The position numbers were made by a program, and so were the translations under genes. Of a DNA stretch of 64,000 bases, positions 1-11,330 are shown one piece after another. Within the stretch, counting starts at the first letter, position 1, and every line of letters begins with the position of its first letter. Origin of the DNA: Blasia pusilla. Lineage: Eukaryota > Marchantiophyta > Marchantiopsida > Blasiales. Where the stretch lies: the NCBI GenBank assembly GCA_050084515.1, contig CM114273.1, positions 12,214,001 to 12,278,000 of the forward strand, in the 5' to 3' direction. The notes beneath the pieces are model-generated. The model ran no database searches and was not told where the DNA came from. It saw nothing but the letters and a program-made list of their open reading frames with translations.

Positions 1-1480
1 CCCCATTACCATGAGTCCAAAAATCATGAAACTTTTTCCAAAACGGCACCCCAATCCCTGGAACACAAGGGAAAATAAAAAATTACAAATGACCACTCAC
101 ACATGGAATTAAACACCGTAAACCCTAAATAAGGTTTTTGATTTTTTGTATTAGCATGGGAGCTTAAATGGAAGATCTGAACCGTTGAAGTTGTGGAAGG
201 ATTTAATGAAAAGGCTATGGCAAAGATTCATCACCATCCAATGGTGGCAAGAAATTTTATCACCATGCTACCATCAAAATGACACAATGGCTTAGAACAA
301 GAATACTCAAAGTCCTTGTCCTCCTTCTTGATCCACCATTTTCTCCCCTCCCCAATTACCATGAGTCAAAAAATCATGAAAATTTTCCTAAAGGGGCACC
401 CAAATCCCTCAAACACAGGGGGAAATAAAAAATTACAAATGACCACTCACACATGGAATTAAAAACCGTAAACCTTGAATAAGGTTTTTGATTTTTTGTA
501 TCAGCATGGGAATTTAAATGGCTGATCTGAACCGTTGAAGTTGTGGAGGGATTTAATAACAGGGCTATGGCAAAGATTCATCACTATCCAATGGTGGGAA
601 GAAGGTTATCACCATGTTACCATGAAAATGACACAATGACTTGGAACAAGACTACTCAAAGTCCTCATCCTCCTTCTTGATCCGCCATTTCTCCCCTCCC
701 CCATTACCATGACTCCAAAAATCATGAAACTTTTCCCAAAGTTGCACCCCAATCCGTGGAATAGAGGGGAAAGGAAAAAATTACAAATGACCACTCACAC
801 ATGGAATTAAAATTTGTAAACCCTAAATAAGGTTTTTGATATTTGGTATTAGCATAGGAGCTTAAATGGCAGATCTGAACCGTTGAAGTTGTGGAGGGAT
901 TTAATGAAAAGGCTATGACAAAGATTCATCACCATCCAATGGTGGCAAGAAAAGATATTACCATGTTACCATCTTCTTGATCCACCATTTTCTGCCCTCC
1001 CCCTTAACCATGAGCCCAAAAATCATGAAACTTTTCCCAAAGCATCCCAATCCCATGAACACAAGAGAATTTTTTTTACAAATGACCACTCATAAATGGA
1101 ATTAAAAACTATAATTCCTAAATAAGGTTTTTTTATTTTTGGTATTAGCATAAGGGCTTAAATGGCAGATCAAAATTGTTGAAATTGTGGAGGGATTTAA
1201 TTACAAGGTTTGTGCCAAGTTTCACCACCATTGAATGGTTGGAAGAAACGTTAAAAGCATCTTAACATTAAAATGCCATAAGAGTCAAAATAATCATACT
1301 CAATGCCATCTTCCTCCTTCATGACATCTTTTCTACACAACCCCCCCCCCCTTGAACAGGGTCCAAAAATCAAGAATGGTTTTCCAGAGGGGCACAGGTA
1401 CTCAAAGCCCAAGAACGCATGGTATTGATCCCAACAACAATAAAAAAACTCTTTAACATTGGAGCATGGATTACTGAAGC
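1..1480. repeat. ~350-bp tandem repeats, four to five units
   Basis: Units start near 1, 353, 700, 1,003 and 1,350, each with a version of the phrase CCATGAGTCCAAAAATCATG. The spacing is about 350 bp, except for one unit shortened to about 300 bp. The last unit is the most diverged. A shared internal segment carries 'atccaatggtggcaagaa'. A diverged, inverted relative of the same repeat lies at about 30,400-31,400, again inside a CACTA-like terminus, so these are probably subterminal repeats of that element family. No coding capacity is seen. Confidence 0.8.
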
Positions 1481-1699
1481 ACATTAGTTGGTGTTTATAA
1501 CTAGGTATTACTAGACAAGTGAAACAAGTCTGACTAGTCTTGACTAAAGGGTATTGATAACTACTTTAGTCATAAGCAAATGACTAGGTGAGTTGCATGA
1601 ACATAATTTTTATGACTAAACCATTTTAGTCATAATTTGAGTCATTCTTTCAGTGAGTCATTTATAGCCAGTCATAAAAAACACACATTTCTTCTAGTG
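1481..1699. mobile_element. Terminus of a CACTA-like DNA transposon
   Basis: The right edge at 1,699 reads, on the minus strand, CACTAGAAGAAATGTGTG, which has the form of a CACTA (En/Spm) terminal inverted repeat. The same sequence opens a second copy at 29,681 with one change in the first base. Just inside are repeated AGTCAT/ATGACT words on both strands between about 1,530 and 1,680, like the subterminal transposase-binding motifs of CACTA elements. The DNA beyond 1,699 is a truncated gypsy fragment, so the element probably inserted there. No CACTA transposase is visible in the window. Confidence 0.6.
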
Positions 1700-1822
1700 A
1701 AAGTGGCACATCCAACGATGAGGATACAACTGCTGCAAAACTAGGGACCTCCTTTACCTCCTCATGCATAGGAGAATCCATAGCATAAAGATTATCCTCC
1801 AAAAAGTCTCATGGCCAAGTGA

Positions 1823-2510
1823 CTACTCACTAAAACCAGCCACAGATACTAACACCACAAGTGTTATGAATTGAGACCTATCATTGGCTCCTCCAAGTGA
1901 TGTTTGAATCTGGAATGGGCAAGGCTCAAGCTCTGACCTCCGAATATCCAAACCAATACATGCCGCCTTTCCCAACATCAAAGGTTGGGCACTATAGTCT
2001 AACAAGACTCTATCTGGTCTATACACCTGTCCTATAGGACTCACCAATTGGAATATCCCACTGCGGTTGTCCAACATACATACACCAGGTATAAGCCTCT
2101 CACAATCAATGGCTGGCCGGGCTGGTAATGCATCCATCTTCGCCGCTGCTGCCTGCCAAGTAGCACTGGGTACTCAATGCTACACCTGACATAAAGGGTC
2201 GCTCCACTGCAACACCCTCATCCACCTCAAAGACGTAGCAAGAATAACCCCACGTTCACACAACGTGGCTGCTAGCTGAAATACAAGAGCTAAGTCAACT
2301 CCTAAAGCCATCAACTCCGTGGCCGAAAACAATGGGGATCCCAACACTGAAGTTGCCATCCGCAATACTGCACTGGATGCTACATCCGTGTCTACTACAC
2401 GCGATGTAGATGCCTGAGTCCCCACTGTAGGCTCAATAGGTTGCGTATGAACCATGGATGGAGTCCTAAACAACAAGAATGACTGGGGAAGCCTAGTCTG
2501 CCTCCCAGCC
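1823..2510 (-). pseudogene. MP gypsy copy E1: protease region
   Basis: This continues gag-pro on the minus strand. The retropepsin context LLD..AQPLMLGKAAC is clear, and E2 keeps the normal LLDSGAQPLMLG at 22,180-22,200. In E1 the catalytic triplet D-S-G reads D-Y-S, which should abolish activity. Upstream, a serine- and alanine-rich linker (2,180-2,476) matches the E2 linker at 22,257-22,592. The fragment is cut off near 1,700 by the CACTA-like terminus, so nothing downstream (methyltransferase, RT) survives. Confidence 0.75.
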
Positions 2511-3965
2511 TCACCCCTCTATGGGTCCAACTCCACAATAGCACCACGTGGCTCTGACGCTCGAGTGGCTCCTCTCGTAACTGCAGTTGATGCCTCAACC
2601 TGTGCTGCACTCGCCATATAAGAGAGATCATCCCCTCCATAAGAGGTGGAAGCCTTTGCTCCCGAACCTGCTCTATGCTGGATACTAGCCATAGTAGCCA
2701 ACTTCTGCTCCAACTGCTCAATCTTGGCAGCCATAGCTGACTCTGTCGTTGTGGTAGGGGTAGCCATCGTAGGCTCTCCAACCACTGGTCCACCTCTACA
2801 ACCCCTACCACCTCTACCACCTCGGCCTCTAGGAGCTACTTTACCATGGCCGCGGCCTGATCTCAACTCTGGATGAAGATCAAAGCAACGCTCTCGAGGA
2901 TGACCTGGTCTCCCGCAATGATCACACTGAGTTAGGGCCGACTGAGGCCCATCCTCCAAAGTCCGTCTCCCATCCTCTTGGGGAAAAAACCTCCTAACAT
3001 GATCACTTCTACATGTCCAACATGACTATCCTTGCTGCGGGGTAGCAAATGAAGGCAATGGTCTCTGCCCAAGTGTCCCTCTAGGACCTGACTGAGGTCG
3101 TGTGTACCCCCCACGACTCCCACTTCTACTACCACCACCACCACTACGAGACTGTGAGGTGGATTGCTGAATACGAGAAGTAGTAGTTGTATCCTCCACC
3201 ATGTTAAGCTCAATCTTCTCAGATAGAGCAAACATATGGGTCAATGTGGGTGAATCATCACTCATAAGAGTAGCATCACGTATCCTACGGCGCAACTCTC
3301 TGTCCAAGATCCCATACCAAAACTGGACTGCGTGAGCCTCAGTCACACCCTGGGTAACTGAAATCAAGCGTCGCATACGAGTGTGTGCCTCACAAAGACT
3401 CTCACCAGTCTTTCGCTCAAATTCCTGGAGACCCCTCAACTTCTCTGTCTTCACTCCTTGATAGTTCTTCTTCAACCTCTTGAAGAACTCTGCAACCGGG
3501 CTGAACGATGGTGGGGCACTAGTACCTCCACTAGTACCCCCACTGGTACCTCTAAGGGTACCTCCACTAGTACCCCCACTCCGGCTCGTACTCATACCAC
3601 TCAACGTCGGGCTGGCTGGCATAGTAGGAGCACTACTACCAATACCACCATGAGTGATAGACACATAGCCTGGAGACCAATATTGTCTCCACGCCTCAAT
3701 CTCAACAACATGGTCGTTCCTAAACTCATGGTAATCATCCATGGGTGGTCCCTCCAAGTGCTGAAACAACCCCTTCCAAGCCAAGAAGGGTATAAACAAC
3801 GTGGCCTTCCGCAACATCTGCATATTACACCACGTATCAAACTCCTGAATGAAGTCCTCCAACTCAATGGTGCCCACTGCACCTGAGTAGTGTCGTGAGC
3901 CCTTCATGGCCCCATATATCCCGTCCATGTCCCAAATGCGACTATTCAGGGTGGTGGTTATCAAC
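2511..3965 (-). pseudogene. MP gypsy copy E1: gag with zinc knuckles
   Basis: Nucleocapsid/capsid polyprotein of a Ty3/gypsy element. The capsid region includes FIQEFDTWC and AWKGLFQHLEGPPMDDY, then the block FWYGILDRELRRRIRDA, followed by a Gly/Arg/Ser-rich tail. After an in-frame TAG (3,026-3,028) the same frame gives a CCHC zinc knuckle, C-DH-C-GRPG-H-PRER-C (about 2,885-2,926), then a Gly/Arg-rich stretch. An earlier second knuckle is degraded. E2 and E5 encode the same gag. The 5' end is lost at about 3,966, where the sequence switches to an oppositely oriented integrase fragment. Confidence 0.8.
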
Positions 3966-4352
3966 CAACTATCCGAAGATTTCATCAGGGATACTATGTC
4001 TACTTGCAACAAACGGCACCGAAGACGTTGGATGAATGCAGGGCGCACTATCTTTAGAGGGCGTGATGTTTTGCCATCCGATGCGCTCTTGCTGGAGGGA
4101 CGCGATGGTATGGTATGGAAGGACCATGTGCATAATTGTGCGCCATGTCACCTTCCTAACATTGATGGTACAATAGATCCGAGCTCAGCAGTAGTTCCTG
4201 TAGGCTTGCATTGTATGTTGTGTGGTTCTGCTCGTGGTGCGGCCACGATGCTAGTTTGTGATGCATGTTCGAGAGGTTCGCATATGGCATGTCTGATGCC
4301 ACCTCTTACTAGGGTTCTTTAGGGACGATGGATATGTCCCAGATGCACATAG
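3966..4352 (+). pseudogene. MP gypsy copy E1: integrase C-terminus and PHD finger
   Basis: The fragment starts inside the integrase C-terminal barrel (FHQGYYVYLQ) and continues through LLLEGRDGMVWKDHV, the equivalent of the GPY/F module, and the short cysteine motif NCAPCHL. A PHD finger follows: CMLC (4,212-4,223), then C-DA-C-SRGS-H-MA-C, the hydrophobic PPLTRV segment and a final CPRC before the stop at 4,350-4,352. The residue before the zinc-binding His is Ser instead of the usual aromatic, and a TAG lies between PPLTRV and GRW. PHD fingers normally bind histone H3 tails; a role in targeting integration is inference. The fragment is oriented opposite to the adjoining gag. Confidence 0.8.
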
Positions 4353-4528
4353 AGGAGATCCTAGGTAGGTTTCAATTCTGACTTTTTCTGTGACATGGAT
4401 GACAGGAAGGCGACTAACGATGGGGCCACATGAGCACACGGCCTTTCTGCTCTTAGCGTCCTAGAGATGTATGTCGTGGTAGGTAGGGATAGATGGCTAT
4501 CTAGAGTTAGACGGACCTAACCACTAGC

Positions 4529-4666
4529 TAGGGGGGCGATTGGAGATATTTTGGTACTTCTCACCTCTGTGTATGGATGCCATGAGTTAGCATGGGATTG
4601 TGTGTGTTTGTGTGTGTGTTCGATGACAGCGATGTATGTTGTGTAGCGATGTATATGCGCACGACA
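4529..4666 (+). repeat. E1 polypurine tract and A block
   Basis: The purine run TAGGGGGGCG (4,529-4,538) is the plus-strand primer site. It is followed by block A, 126 bp from TGGAGATATTTTGG to GCGCACGACA (4,541-4,666). Block A is repeated at the end of the following LTR (about 5,175-5,299). The same order, polypurine tract then A, is seen in E3 (28,053 downwards), E4 (63,161-63,296) and E5 (52,207-52,358). Confidence 0.75.
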
Positions 4667-4668
4667 AC

Positions 4669-5299
4669 TATCATGACTGTTAGGATAGATCGGTGGGATC
4701 TAGCAGAGCGTCTACACGAGTAGTGGAGTACAGGCCCAAGAGGTTGAGTATGACCTGTTGAAGTCCCACGAAACCTTAGAGAGCAGGTTTCCCCTTCGTT
4801 TCGGCTCATTTGGAGCCATATGGAGAAACTTACTATTTCAGGTAAGTTTCCATGTTGGGGATAGTTAACTTTCCACTTTGGGAAGTGGCCCTTGACCCAC
4901 TACAGTAGGTCAAGATCCAAGGAGGTGACGTGCGAGCATAGGCTACCGTTGAGAGGGCTTGGGAGAGGGAAGGGGTATACCTCCAAGAGAGAGAGCTTGA
5001 GAGCTCATTCTCTCTTTGTTGAACCTCTTGGCATAAGGCGACGAAACTATGGTCCCTTGCCTTGTGAGTGTAACCCAAGCCTCTCATTAGGAGAGTGGAT
5101 TTGGTTTGACATGAGAGAGAGTGCATACCTTTGAGAGCTATGGTGTGAGATGGTATAGAGAGAGATTGGATCTTACTTTTTTTGGTACTTCTTGCTTCTA
5201 TTTATGGATGCCATGAGTTAGCATGGGATCGTGTGTGTGTTTGTGTGTGTGTTCGATGACAGCGATGTATGTTGTGTAGCAATGTGTATGCGCACGACA
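4669..5299 (+). repeat. E1 3' LTR (blocks B then A)
   Basis: This 631-bp terminal block starts right after the first A block and ends GCGCACGACA. It contains a GTATACC TATA-like box (about 4,974), a CT/GA-rich short inverted segment after it (GAGAGCTTGAGAGCTC) and then the likely transcript start. The final ~125 bp repeat block A. The E4 equivalent is 63,297-63,957. A perfect splice-donor-like CAGGTAAGT occurs near 4,840; whether it is used is unknown. Confidence 0.7.
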
Positions 5300-6850
5300 C
5301 CTTTCTCCAAGTTAAAGTAAGTCGTATAGATGAGTAAGCAAGTCAGTGTAAAACATAGAGAATTTGATAGGAGATTTTACAACACTATGAATAGCATGAA
5401 GCGTAAAAGAAACACACAATCGCATACTTAAGTACAAATTTCAAACTCTAATCAAAAGGCGGAAATCCAAGCGTCTTATTCTTTTGTAATATGAACAAAC
5501 TAAAAATTTTGATCAATCCCAACACTATTTGGACGTGGCAACACATTGAGAACCAACATATTTTAAAATAATTTCCTAGAGGGACCGTAAATTTGAAATG
5601 AACCCTAAATTCAAATTAGATTATGGTGTGATTAGGACCCTAACCATCATCCATGACTTGATGGATAATGGCTAAAATGGTTACTTTATGGTAAAAATGG
5701 CTTTTCCTCATTCATACAACCCCAAACGCGTATAATCAAATTTTTTATCTTAATAAAGGATGAGGCCAAAAATGACACATGTCGTGCAATAGGAACATGT
5801 GTCGGGAATGACCCCATCCTCTTAGGACCTAGTCCCATGCAGTCCTCTCTATGCCTAGTTGCAATTTTAGGGTCGCTGCGCATGTCGGATAGCAACCAGA
5901 AGAATTTTGTTTATGTAGTTGTTATTTTGTCTTTACCGGTTCTTCATAACTGGAAATGGGTGGTGGCAAAGTCGCAAAGGCTTACACCTTGCTCTCCACG
6001 GGTGAAAATTCGGTTCAGGATCCCATTCACGTGTGTGCATTCCATCCGTCACATCTTGTTGATCCTCAACGATGGGGCCAGTTCTTGATGACCTCGGCCG
6101 CATGAGACCACATCCTTATAGTATTACTAGCATACAACCCGTGCTATGCATGAGAGTGAAAGGATTAATGATGCTGCACACAAACTCATTTTCTTGCTGA
6201 ATGTAGTATGGGAAATATTTTCTCGCTTCCGGTTGCTACAACATGTTAGACATATAGGTATCAAAATCAATTAGGCACTCTCCAATAATATAGACTAGCA
6301 TCATGCACAGCCAAAAAATCACGTCCATTAAATCTACCACTAGTTAGCTCCTCTTGTTAGCTCTTCTTTTAAAACGTAAATGTGTCAATATGAGAGGAGT
6401 GTATATGTGTCAAACCCCATCCTCTTTTAATAATTATATTCCAACGGGTGAACCCATATGGACGATACGACAAAATTATATGGAAAAATGATAAAATAAG
6501 CAACATGGGTAGAAATTTTTACTTGGACCTCATAAGAAGTCTAGAAACATGAAATTATTATATCATAATGGGCGAGCCCATTCAAATGATACGATAAAAT
6601 AGTAAGAAAAAATGATAAAATAGGCAAAACAGGTAGAAATGTTTTCCCACGACCTTATAAGATGGATAGAAAAATGACATTGAATTGATTAAAAAATTTA
6701 TAATTAAAAAATTTTAATAGAAATAATAATTTATATTATAATGGATCATCAAAAGTGTATATAAGTAATGATAATAAGATAAAAAAAATAGAAGTTTATT
6801 CTTTGACTCAATTTGATGGGAAGGGAAAAATATTTTAATAGAAATGAAAT
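5300..6850. other. AT-rich DNA without recognisable genes
   Basis: About 1.5 kb with no supported coding region. Two imperfect repeats of a sequence around 'cccat.tggacgatacgacaaaat' occur at about 6,450 and 6,585. The stretch 6,660-6,860 is very AT-rich and resembles the AT-rich blocks at 10,850-11,330 and 26,030-26,560. I could not assign it to an element family. Confidence 0.5.
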
Positions 6851-8068
6851 AGATAATTTCTAAATTTCAACTACTCGTAGCCAAGGAGGATGGCAAGAAA
6901 TTTCAATTGAAGCCCTAGGTCGGGAAGGTGTATCTGGTAATTCTCGAGTTTTTTACAATGCTCGCTGCAGTTATTTGCTGCAACGTTAACGTAGATTCGA
7001 GCGTGGAAATTTTGTTCCCGTTCCTCTGGTTTCTTCCTATTCCTTCTTCTTCATGAGGGCCTGCTGCAGGGGAGTGGGTTCTGTTCAAGCGTCTCAGATT
7101 TGGAAATGGAATTGTAGCTCATTACTGTGAATTCGAATCTCTTAGTGAATACGCTCTCGGCTCCTGCTTCGATACGAAAGCAACACACAATCTCGACTCT
7201 TGTTTCGAGCATTACGCCCCCTTCCCTTACTAGGCGAGGGTTCAGAGAGGCTCTTGCTTTGATACCAAAGCAGCCCACAATCTTGGCTCCTACTTCAATA
7301 AATTTTCAAGCTCATGCTTCCATCAATTTTCAAGTTGCCATTCCTCCGCATGACTTTCAGGATTCGGAAACTTGTTTAGTTGTAGAAGCCGAAAATAGTC
7401 TCTCCCTGTCTAGCTAGATTTATATGATGAATTTAGTGAATTGCAGACATTGACGACTCTTACTTTAGAGATCAACATGACTAATTTTTTTTTCTCTCAC
7501 TCTCTCTCTCTGTGACAGCAAAGAAATTTGTGTTCGCGCATCACGGCAAACACGGTGCTGTGTGTTTACGCTCGCTTGTGGACCTTTGCCTCAACCTCGA
7601 GAGTTTTGAGGAGAGAGGAGAAGAGCACTCCGTCCCCTTCGAGGGGCGAAGTGCTCTTCTCCTCTCTTCTTTAAATCCTCAACCTGTTGAGCAAGTAAGC
7701 AGCTCTTGCTAGCCACCTGATCTCAATCTGCGTAAATTCTGCCCATCTGAATCATTTTAGGCTAAACCAAACCAATGCGAGGATCAGCGAGTTACTTGCA
7801 AGCAACTTTGACTTACGGTAATTATCGAGTTGACGAACAAGCCATCAAGGATGGTGCTAGGAGCAGCAGTAAGCCCAGATAATACCATGATGACTATTTG
7901 TGGTCAAGACTAAGAATTAGAATTCACTGCCATGTCACAAATCCAAACATGGGATGATCTTCAGGGTAACTCTTGAAGTAGAATTGCAGGCTTCCATTTT
8001 GCTCAATTATCGTACCTGTAGACAAAAACATTTTGAGTTCAAGCAATGCACATTCACACTCTCAGCCT
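6851..8068. other. Unassigned region with a strong hairpin
   Basis: Base composition is more balanced than in the flanks. Two short open frames, 7,127-7,417 and 7,512-7,712 on the plus strand, have no motif I recognise and are not claimed as genes. The main feature is the perfect inverted repeat at 7,613-7,666 (separate entry). A degenerate exon of a host gene cannot be excluded. Confidence 0.3.
7613..7666. repeat. 17-bp perfect inverted repeat (hairpin)
   Basis: The arms are GAGAGGAGAAGAGCACT (7,613-7,629) and its exact reverse complement (7,650-7,666). The 20-nt centre itself folds as CCCCT-TCG-AGGGG. Weaker complementarity extends outwards (CTCAAC... and ...CCTCAAC). It could be a small foldback element or a transcribed hairpin such as a microRNA-like precursor. 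Nothing in the sequence decides between these. Confidence 0.75.
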
Positions 8069-8078
8069 GACTATGAAC

Positions 8079-8392
8079 AAGGTTGCATATGGACAAAGTC
8101 CGTGTCTGTTGACATGTCCATGTCCATCCTATGGAAGGACTAGTCCGTATGGGCCCCACCTTTCTCTTCTTTCTCATTCCCCTTACTTGCCTTCATGTTC
8201 CATACTCCCCCGTTTCTTCCTCCCTCCACCTCCACTTCCTCCTCACTCATTTCTCCTCTCATCCTCACATTTCCTTCCATCATGGACTAAAAGTATGGGT
8301 CCCACCTCTTAGAACCCATGTCCGTGGACATGTCCAAACTTGTCTGTCCATGTCCGTCCTAAGGAAGGACTTGTCCGTTTTTGTGCAACCAT
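8079..8392. mobile_element. MITE (314 bp) with 10-bp target duplication
   Basis: A short non-coding element whose ends are inverted: AAGGTTGCATATGGACAAAG at the left, and ATGGTTGCACAAAAACGGAC when the right end is read on the other strand. The flanks GACTATGAAC (8,069-8,078) and GACTATGAAC (8,393-8,402) are a perfect 10-bp duplication, a length typical of Mutator-like elements. The interior is pyrimidine-rich and holds repeated GGACATGTCC-type palindromes. A related inverted copy is at 29,126-29,403, and a related right end is at about 38,760-38,840. Confidence 0.85.
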
Positions 8393-8402
8393 GACTATGA
8401 AC

Positions 8403-8627
8403 TCACTTAACAACAAGTAGGAAATAATACCCAAAGCTAAAAGACCAGCGATAACAAAGAGTTTCCCGATGGCGAGCTGAAAAGACAAGAGTTGCTGTAG
8501 CAAGTTCCTTCCAAATCGAGATACAAGAAACCCCCATGATAGACCCCCTGAACCCGAAGAAACACCAACAATCGAATATGACGATGAGCTTTTTGGCTCC
8601 AAATCCTGCAGTTGCGCTCCGAAAACC
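8403..8627. other. Unassigned 225-bp spacer
   Basis: Sequence between the MITE and the solo LTR. No feature is recognised. Its last five bases (AAACC) pair with ATACC at 9,655-9,659 as an imperfect target duplication of the LTR. Confidence 0.4.
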
Positions 8628-9654
8628 TGTCGCGACCCTCATAACCAAACGGACACCAAATAGACTCCAAGCGAAACATTGGAACTCTAGTGGACTCACG
8701 CTAAGATGATGGTGCTTTGGATAGGCTTTTGGAAAAGTCTCTTGGAAAAGTCCAAGGGACGAAAGGCGGAACAAAGTTGTGCATTTCATTCATAATGGTT
8801 GCAACCAGGAAACCTACACCAAATGCACACCAAGACTTGAGATGAGTTGAGTCTTGGAAGGTTGGTTGCCAAACAGGTCAGAACCAGTTATGGAACACGA
8901 ATAGCATTTGGGGAATTTGATTGTGTTTTGGACCATAACATTTAGCCCCAAGATGCATTCAAGACAAATAAGGGCGCCTTGGAAATCTTATCTTGGAACG
9001 CTTCCTACGCTTCAAAGATCTTAGAAAACGCATAAGTACACGCTGAGATATTGGCCAGAAATAAATGTGAGAGCAATCAGGTTGAAGACCAATCTGAGGG
9101 GTCCGGCTGTCTTTCCCTAAAGTCAGGGGGCCACGGTGATCCCCAAAGGTACTAGTAAGGGGGAGTCTCTCCAAGAAGTCTTGGAACACGAGCCCCACTT
9201 TGAGCACCAAACGGGGTCTCAAGGGCATGGAATGGAACGGGAGTTTGGCGTTGGAACTTGAAACCCAAACTTGATCCAAGGGAGTGGACTTTGTAAGCCA
9301 CACTTGGATTCCAACCTGCGATTCATGTTTGGGACTCATGGTTAGGGACTCACTGGATGTCCATTGGAAAGTTGGAACCGCCAAGCACGAAACACCATTT
9401 GAGGTTCCTGAACCGACCAGAAAGTATGTCCCAAGTCTTTCGAGACTTGCCTGTGTTGTAAACCGCGAAACTAGAAAGGTTGAGCTTGATGAGAGACCGA
9501 GTCAAGAACTCGGCAAGTCAGAATCGTTGATTGATCCAGATCCGACTAACGTGAGTGCGTGTTTGGATGCAGATCAACATTGAGAGTGTGACATACTGAA
9601 CGCACACTTCCGCGACAACAAAGATTAACGTTCAAGGATAGTAGGCGCACGACA
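8628..9654 (+). mobile_element. Solo LTR, 1.03-kb family, copy 1
   Basis: Starts TGTCGCGACCC and ends GCGCACGACA, so the tips TGTCG/CGACA are inverted. The 5-bp flanks AAACC (8,623-8,627) and ATACC (9,655-9,659) match at four of five positions. A second copy, in the same orientation, is at 16,044-17,077, with long similarity throughout, including the run CTTGGAAAAGTCCAAG and the tail AGATTAACGTTCAAGG. No internal retrotransposon sequence accompanies it. The GCGCACGACA end is shared with the MP LTRs, so the families may be related or use similar integrases. Confidence 0.8.
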
Positions 9655-10600
9655 ATACCGGTTACTCTTCCGCAACCGCTGGTTCTTCTATGACAACCCA
9701 ACAAGTGAAGGAGCTAAGGTGCCACCATAGCCAGAGGTGTGACAAGAAAATCAATTTTCTCAGACAACTTTTGCACACACTGCTCTCTGCACTCCTAAAT
9801 TCCGAAACTTCCTGTGCACGAACTTCCCGTGCGTCTTGCCCGCCATTCCGAAACTCTCCGCAAGGCCCTCTGCACGCAATCCTTCATAGCTTCAGCACAC
9901 AAGGACCTCAGAACCCCCATTGTGCCATTTTACCACTCCCGCCATCGCTCCTTCCCTCTGCTCTGATTTCCGATCTGTGGTGAGTAAATTCCTTCCTCTC
10001 TATCCCATTTCCCAAACTTGAATTGTCCACTACAACTTTTCAATCGGTTTCTTCCATCTCTTTCTTCCTGTTGTGAGGTGGACACATATACGCTTCAAGA
10101 AGCAGTTGAAGCAGTAGCAGATGTTAATCACTGTCAATTGGGATCACTGCCTTACTAATCTCCTTGGTAATCAGTATTATCCACCACCAAGACCTTTCTA
10201 ATTAACCAGAAATTATGAAATTGGCTTTTCCCTTTCATACTGTGAGGTGGACGAGTGGACTCTTCAATAAATTTTTATATGTTCCCAAAAATTTTCCTTT
10301 TTTTTGGAGTTATTGGTATCGCGTATTTGTTTCTTTTCTTAGGGTCTTACCCTTAGTCACCACAAAATTTTTGTTGGAGTTAGCATGCTTGTAAGGAATT
10401 TGATTTAAGGATGTGAACATAGGAGGTCCCAATCAATGTCCGGGAGAAATACAGTTAAGTGTTGAGCTAACCCGAAGAATTTTAGAATTTGCGATTCAGT
10501 TTCTCAATCACTGGCCAAAAACCAACGGTATAGGCAGGTTCTCCTTGTAATTGTATCTGAATAGCCTACAATATTTCTGGTATAAGTTCATGAGGTGCCA
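9655..10600. other. Unassigned non-coding DNA
   Basis: No coding region, RNA or repeat boundary is supported. The phrase 'gtgaggtggac' occurs twice (10,075 and 10,243), hinting at a short degenerate duplication. Confidence 0.4.
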
Positions 10601-10849
10601 CATTGAAAAATAAATAAATTCGGTATCCTTCTCTTCCTTCTAATTAGATTATCCGAAAATTATTAAAAGAATAATATAATTAAATATAGCTTGGGATTGT
10701 GAGTAAATCTGATTTGGAAGAAAGGAAATATTTTATCAAAACAAAAGGTAATACTTTTGTCTTTGTTGCTATGTTCCTTCCTATCCCAACCATGGAAGTA
10801 GGGTCTTTTGCAAATTAAATTTTGACCTGGTGCATGGCACAAGCATTCT

Positions 10850-11330
10850 TACTAGTTTTAAAGTGAGGAGTGGAATTACTCAAAAGAGTTTAATGTTATT
10901 ATTCTTTTGAAATTTAAGAGAATAAAAATTATATTTAATTTTGAAATAAAAATATGATATTTAAAAAAAATCACACTAATTCATATTCCATAATTTGTGA
11001 ACGGAAAATGAATTTGAATGGAAAAGGGAAATGATTTATCTAATTAAAATTAACTTCTAATTGAGTTAATGAAAGGTATTTTGGTATGAAGAGGAAAAAT
11101 AGAAACGGGAGGAATTCCGTTAAGGACCCAACGAATTAATGTAACCTAGAGAGATCTTGAAAATGTTTTAATAGTTATAGTGGAATGAAATTATTTATAC
11201 AACTATTATTTAAAAGTGAAATGTTTCCAAAATTTTAATACTTTAAAATGGAGATTATACTTAAATAAAATATTTCTAAATTACAAGGAAATTCATTTTC
11301 GGGCACGGTAACTAGTATGGACGTAGATGA
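10850..11330 (+). repeat. AT-rich dispersed repeat, plus copy
   Basis: About 480 bp of AT-rich sequence with phrases such as GAGTGGAATTACTCAAAAGAG and AATAAAATATTTCTAAATTA. Read on the minus strand, 26,030-26,560 contains the same phrases in the same order, so the two are inverted copies of one family. No terminal repeats or coding sequence were found, and the family is not identified. Confidence 0.6.

Noticed and set aside
4840-4850. CAGGTAAGT as a working splice donor in the LTR
   Set aside because: It lies upstream of the predicted transcript start, and no matching acceptor could be identified.
8130-8400. Two ~88-codon frames in the MITE
   Set aside because: Pyrimidine-rich MITE interior. 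Proline/serine-rich translations with no motif.
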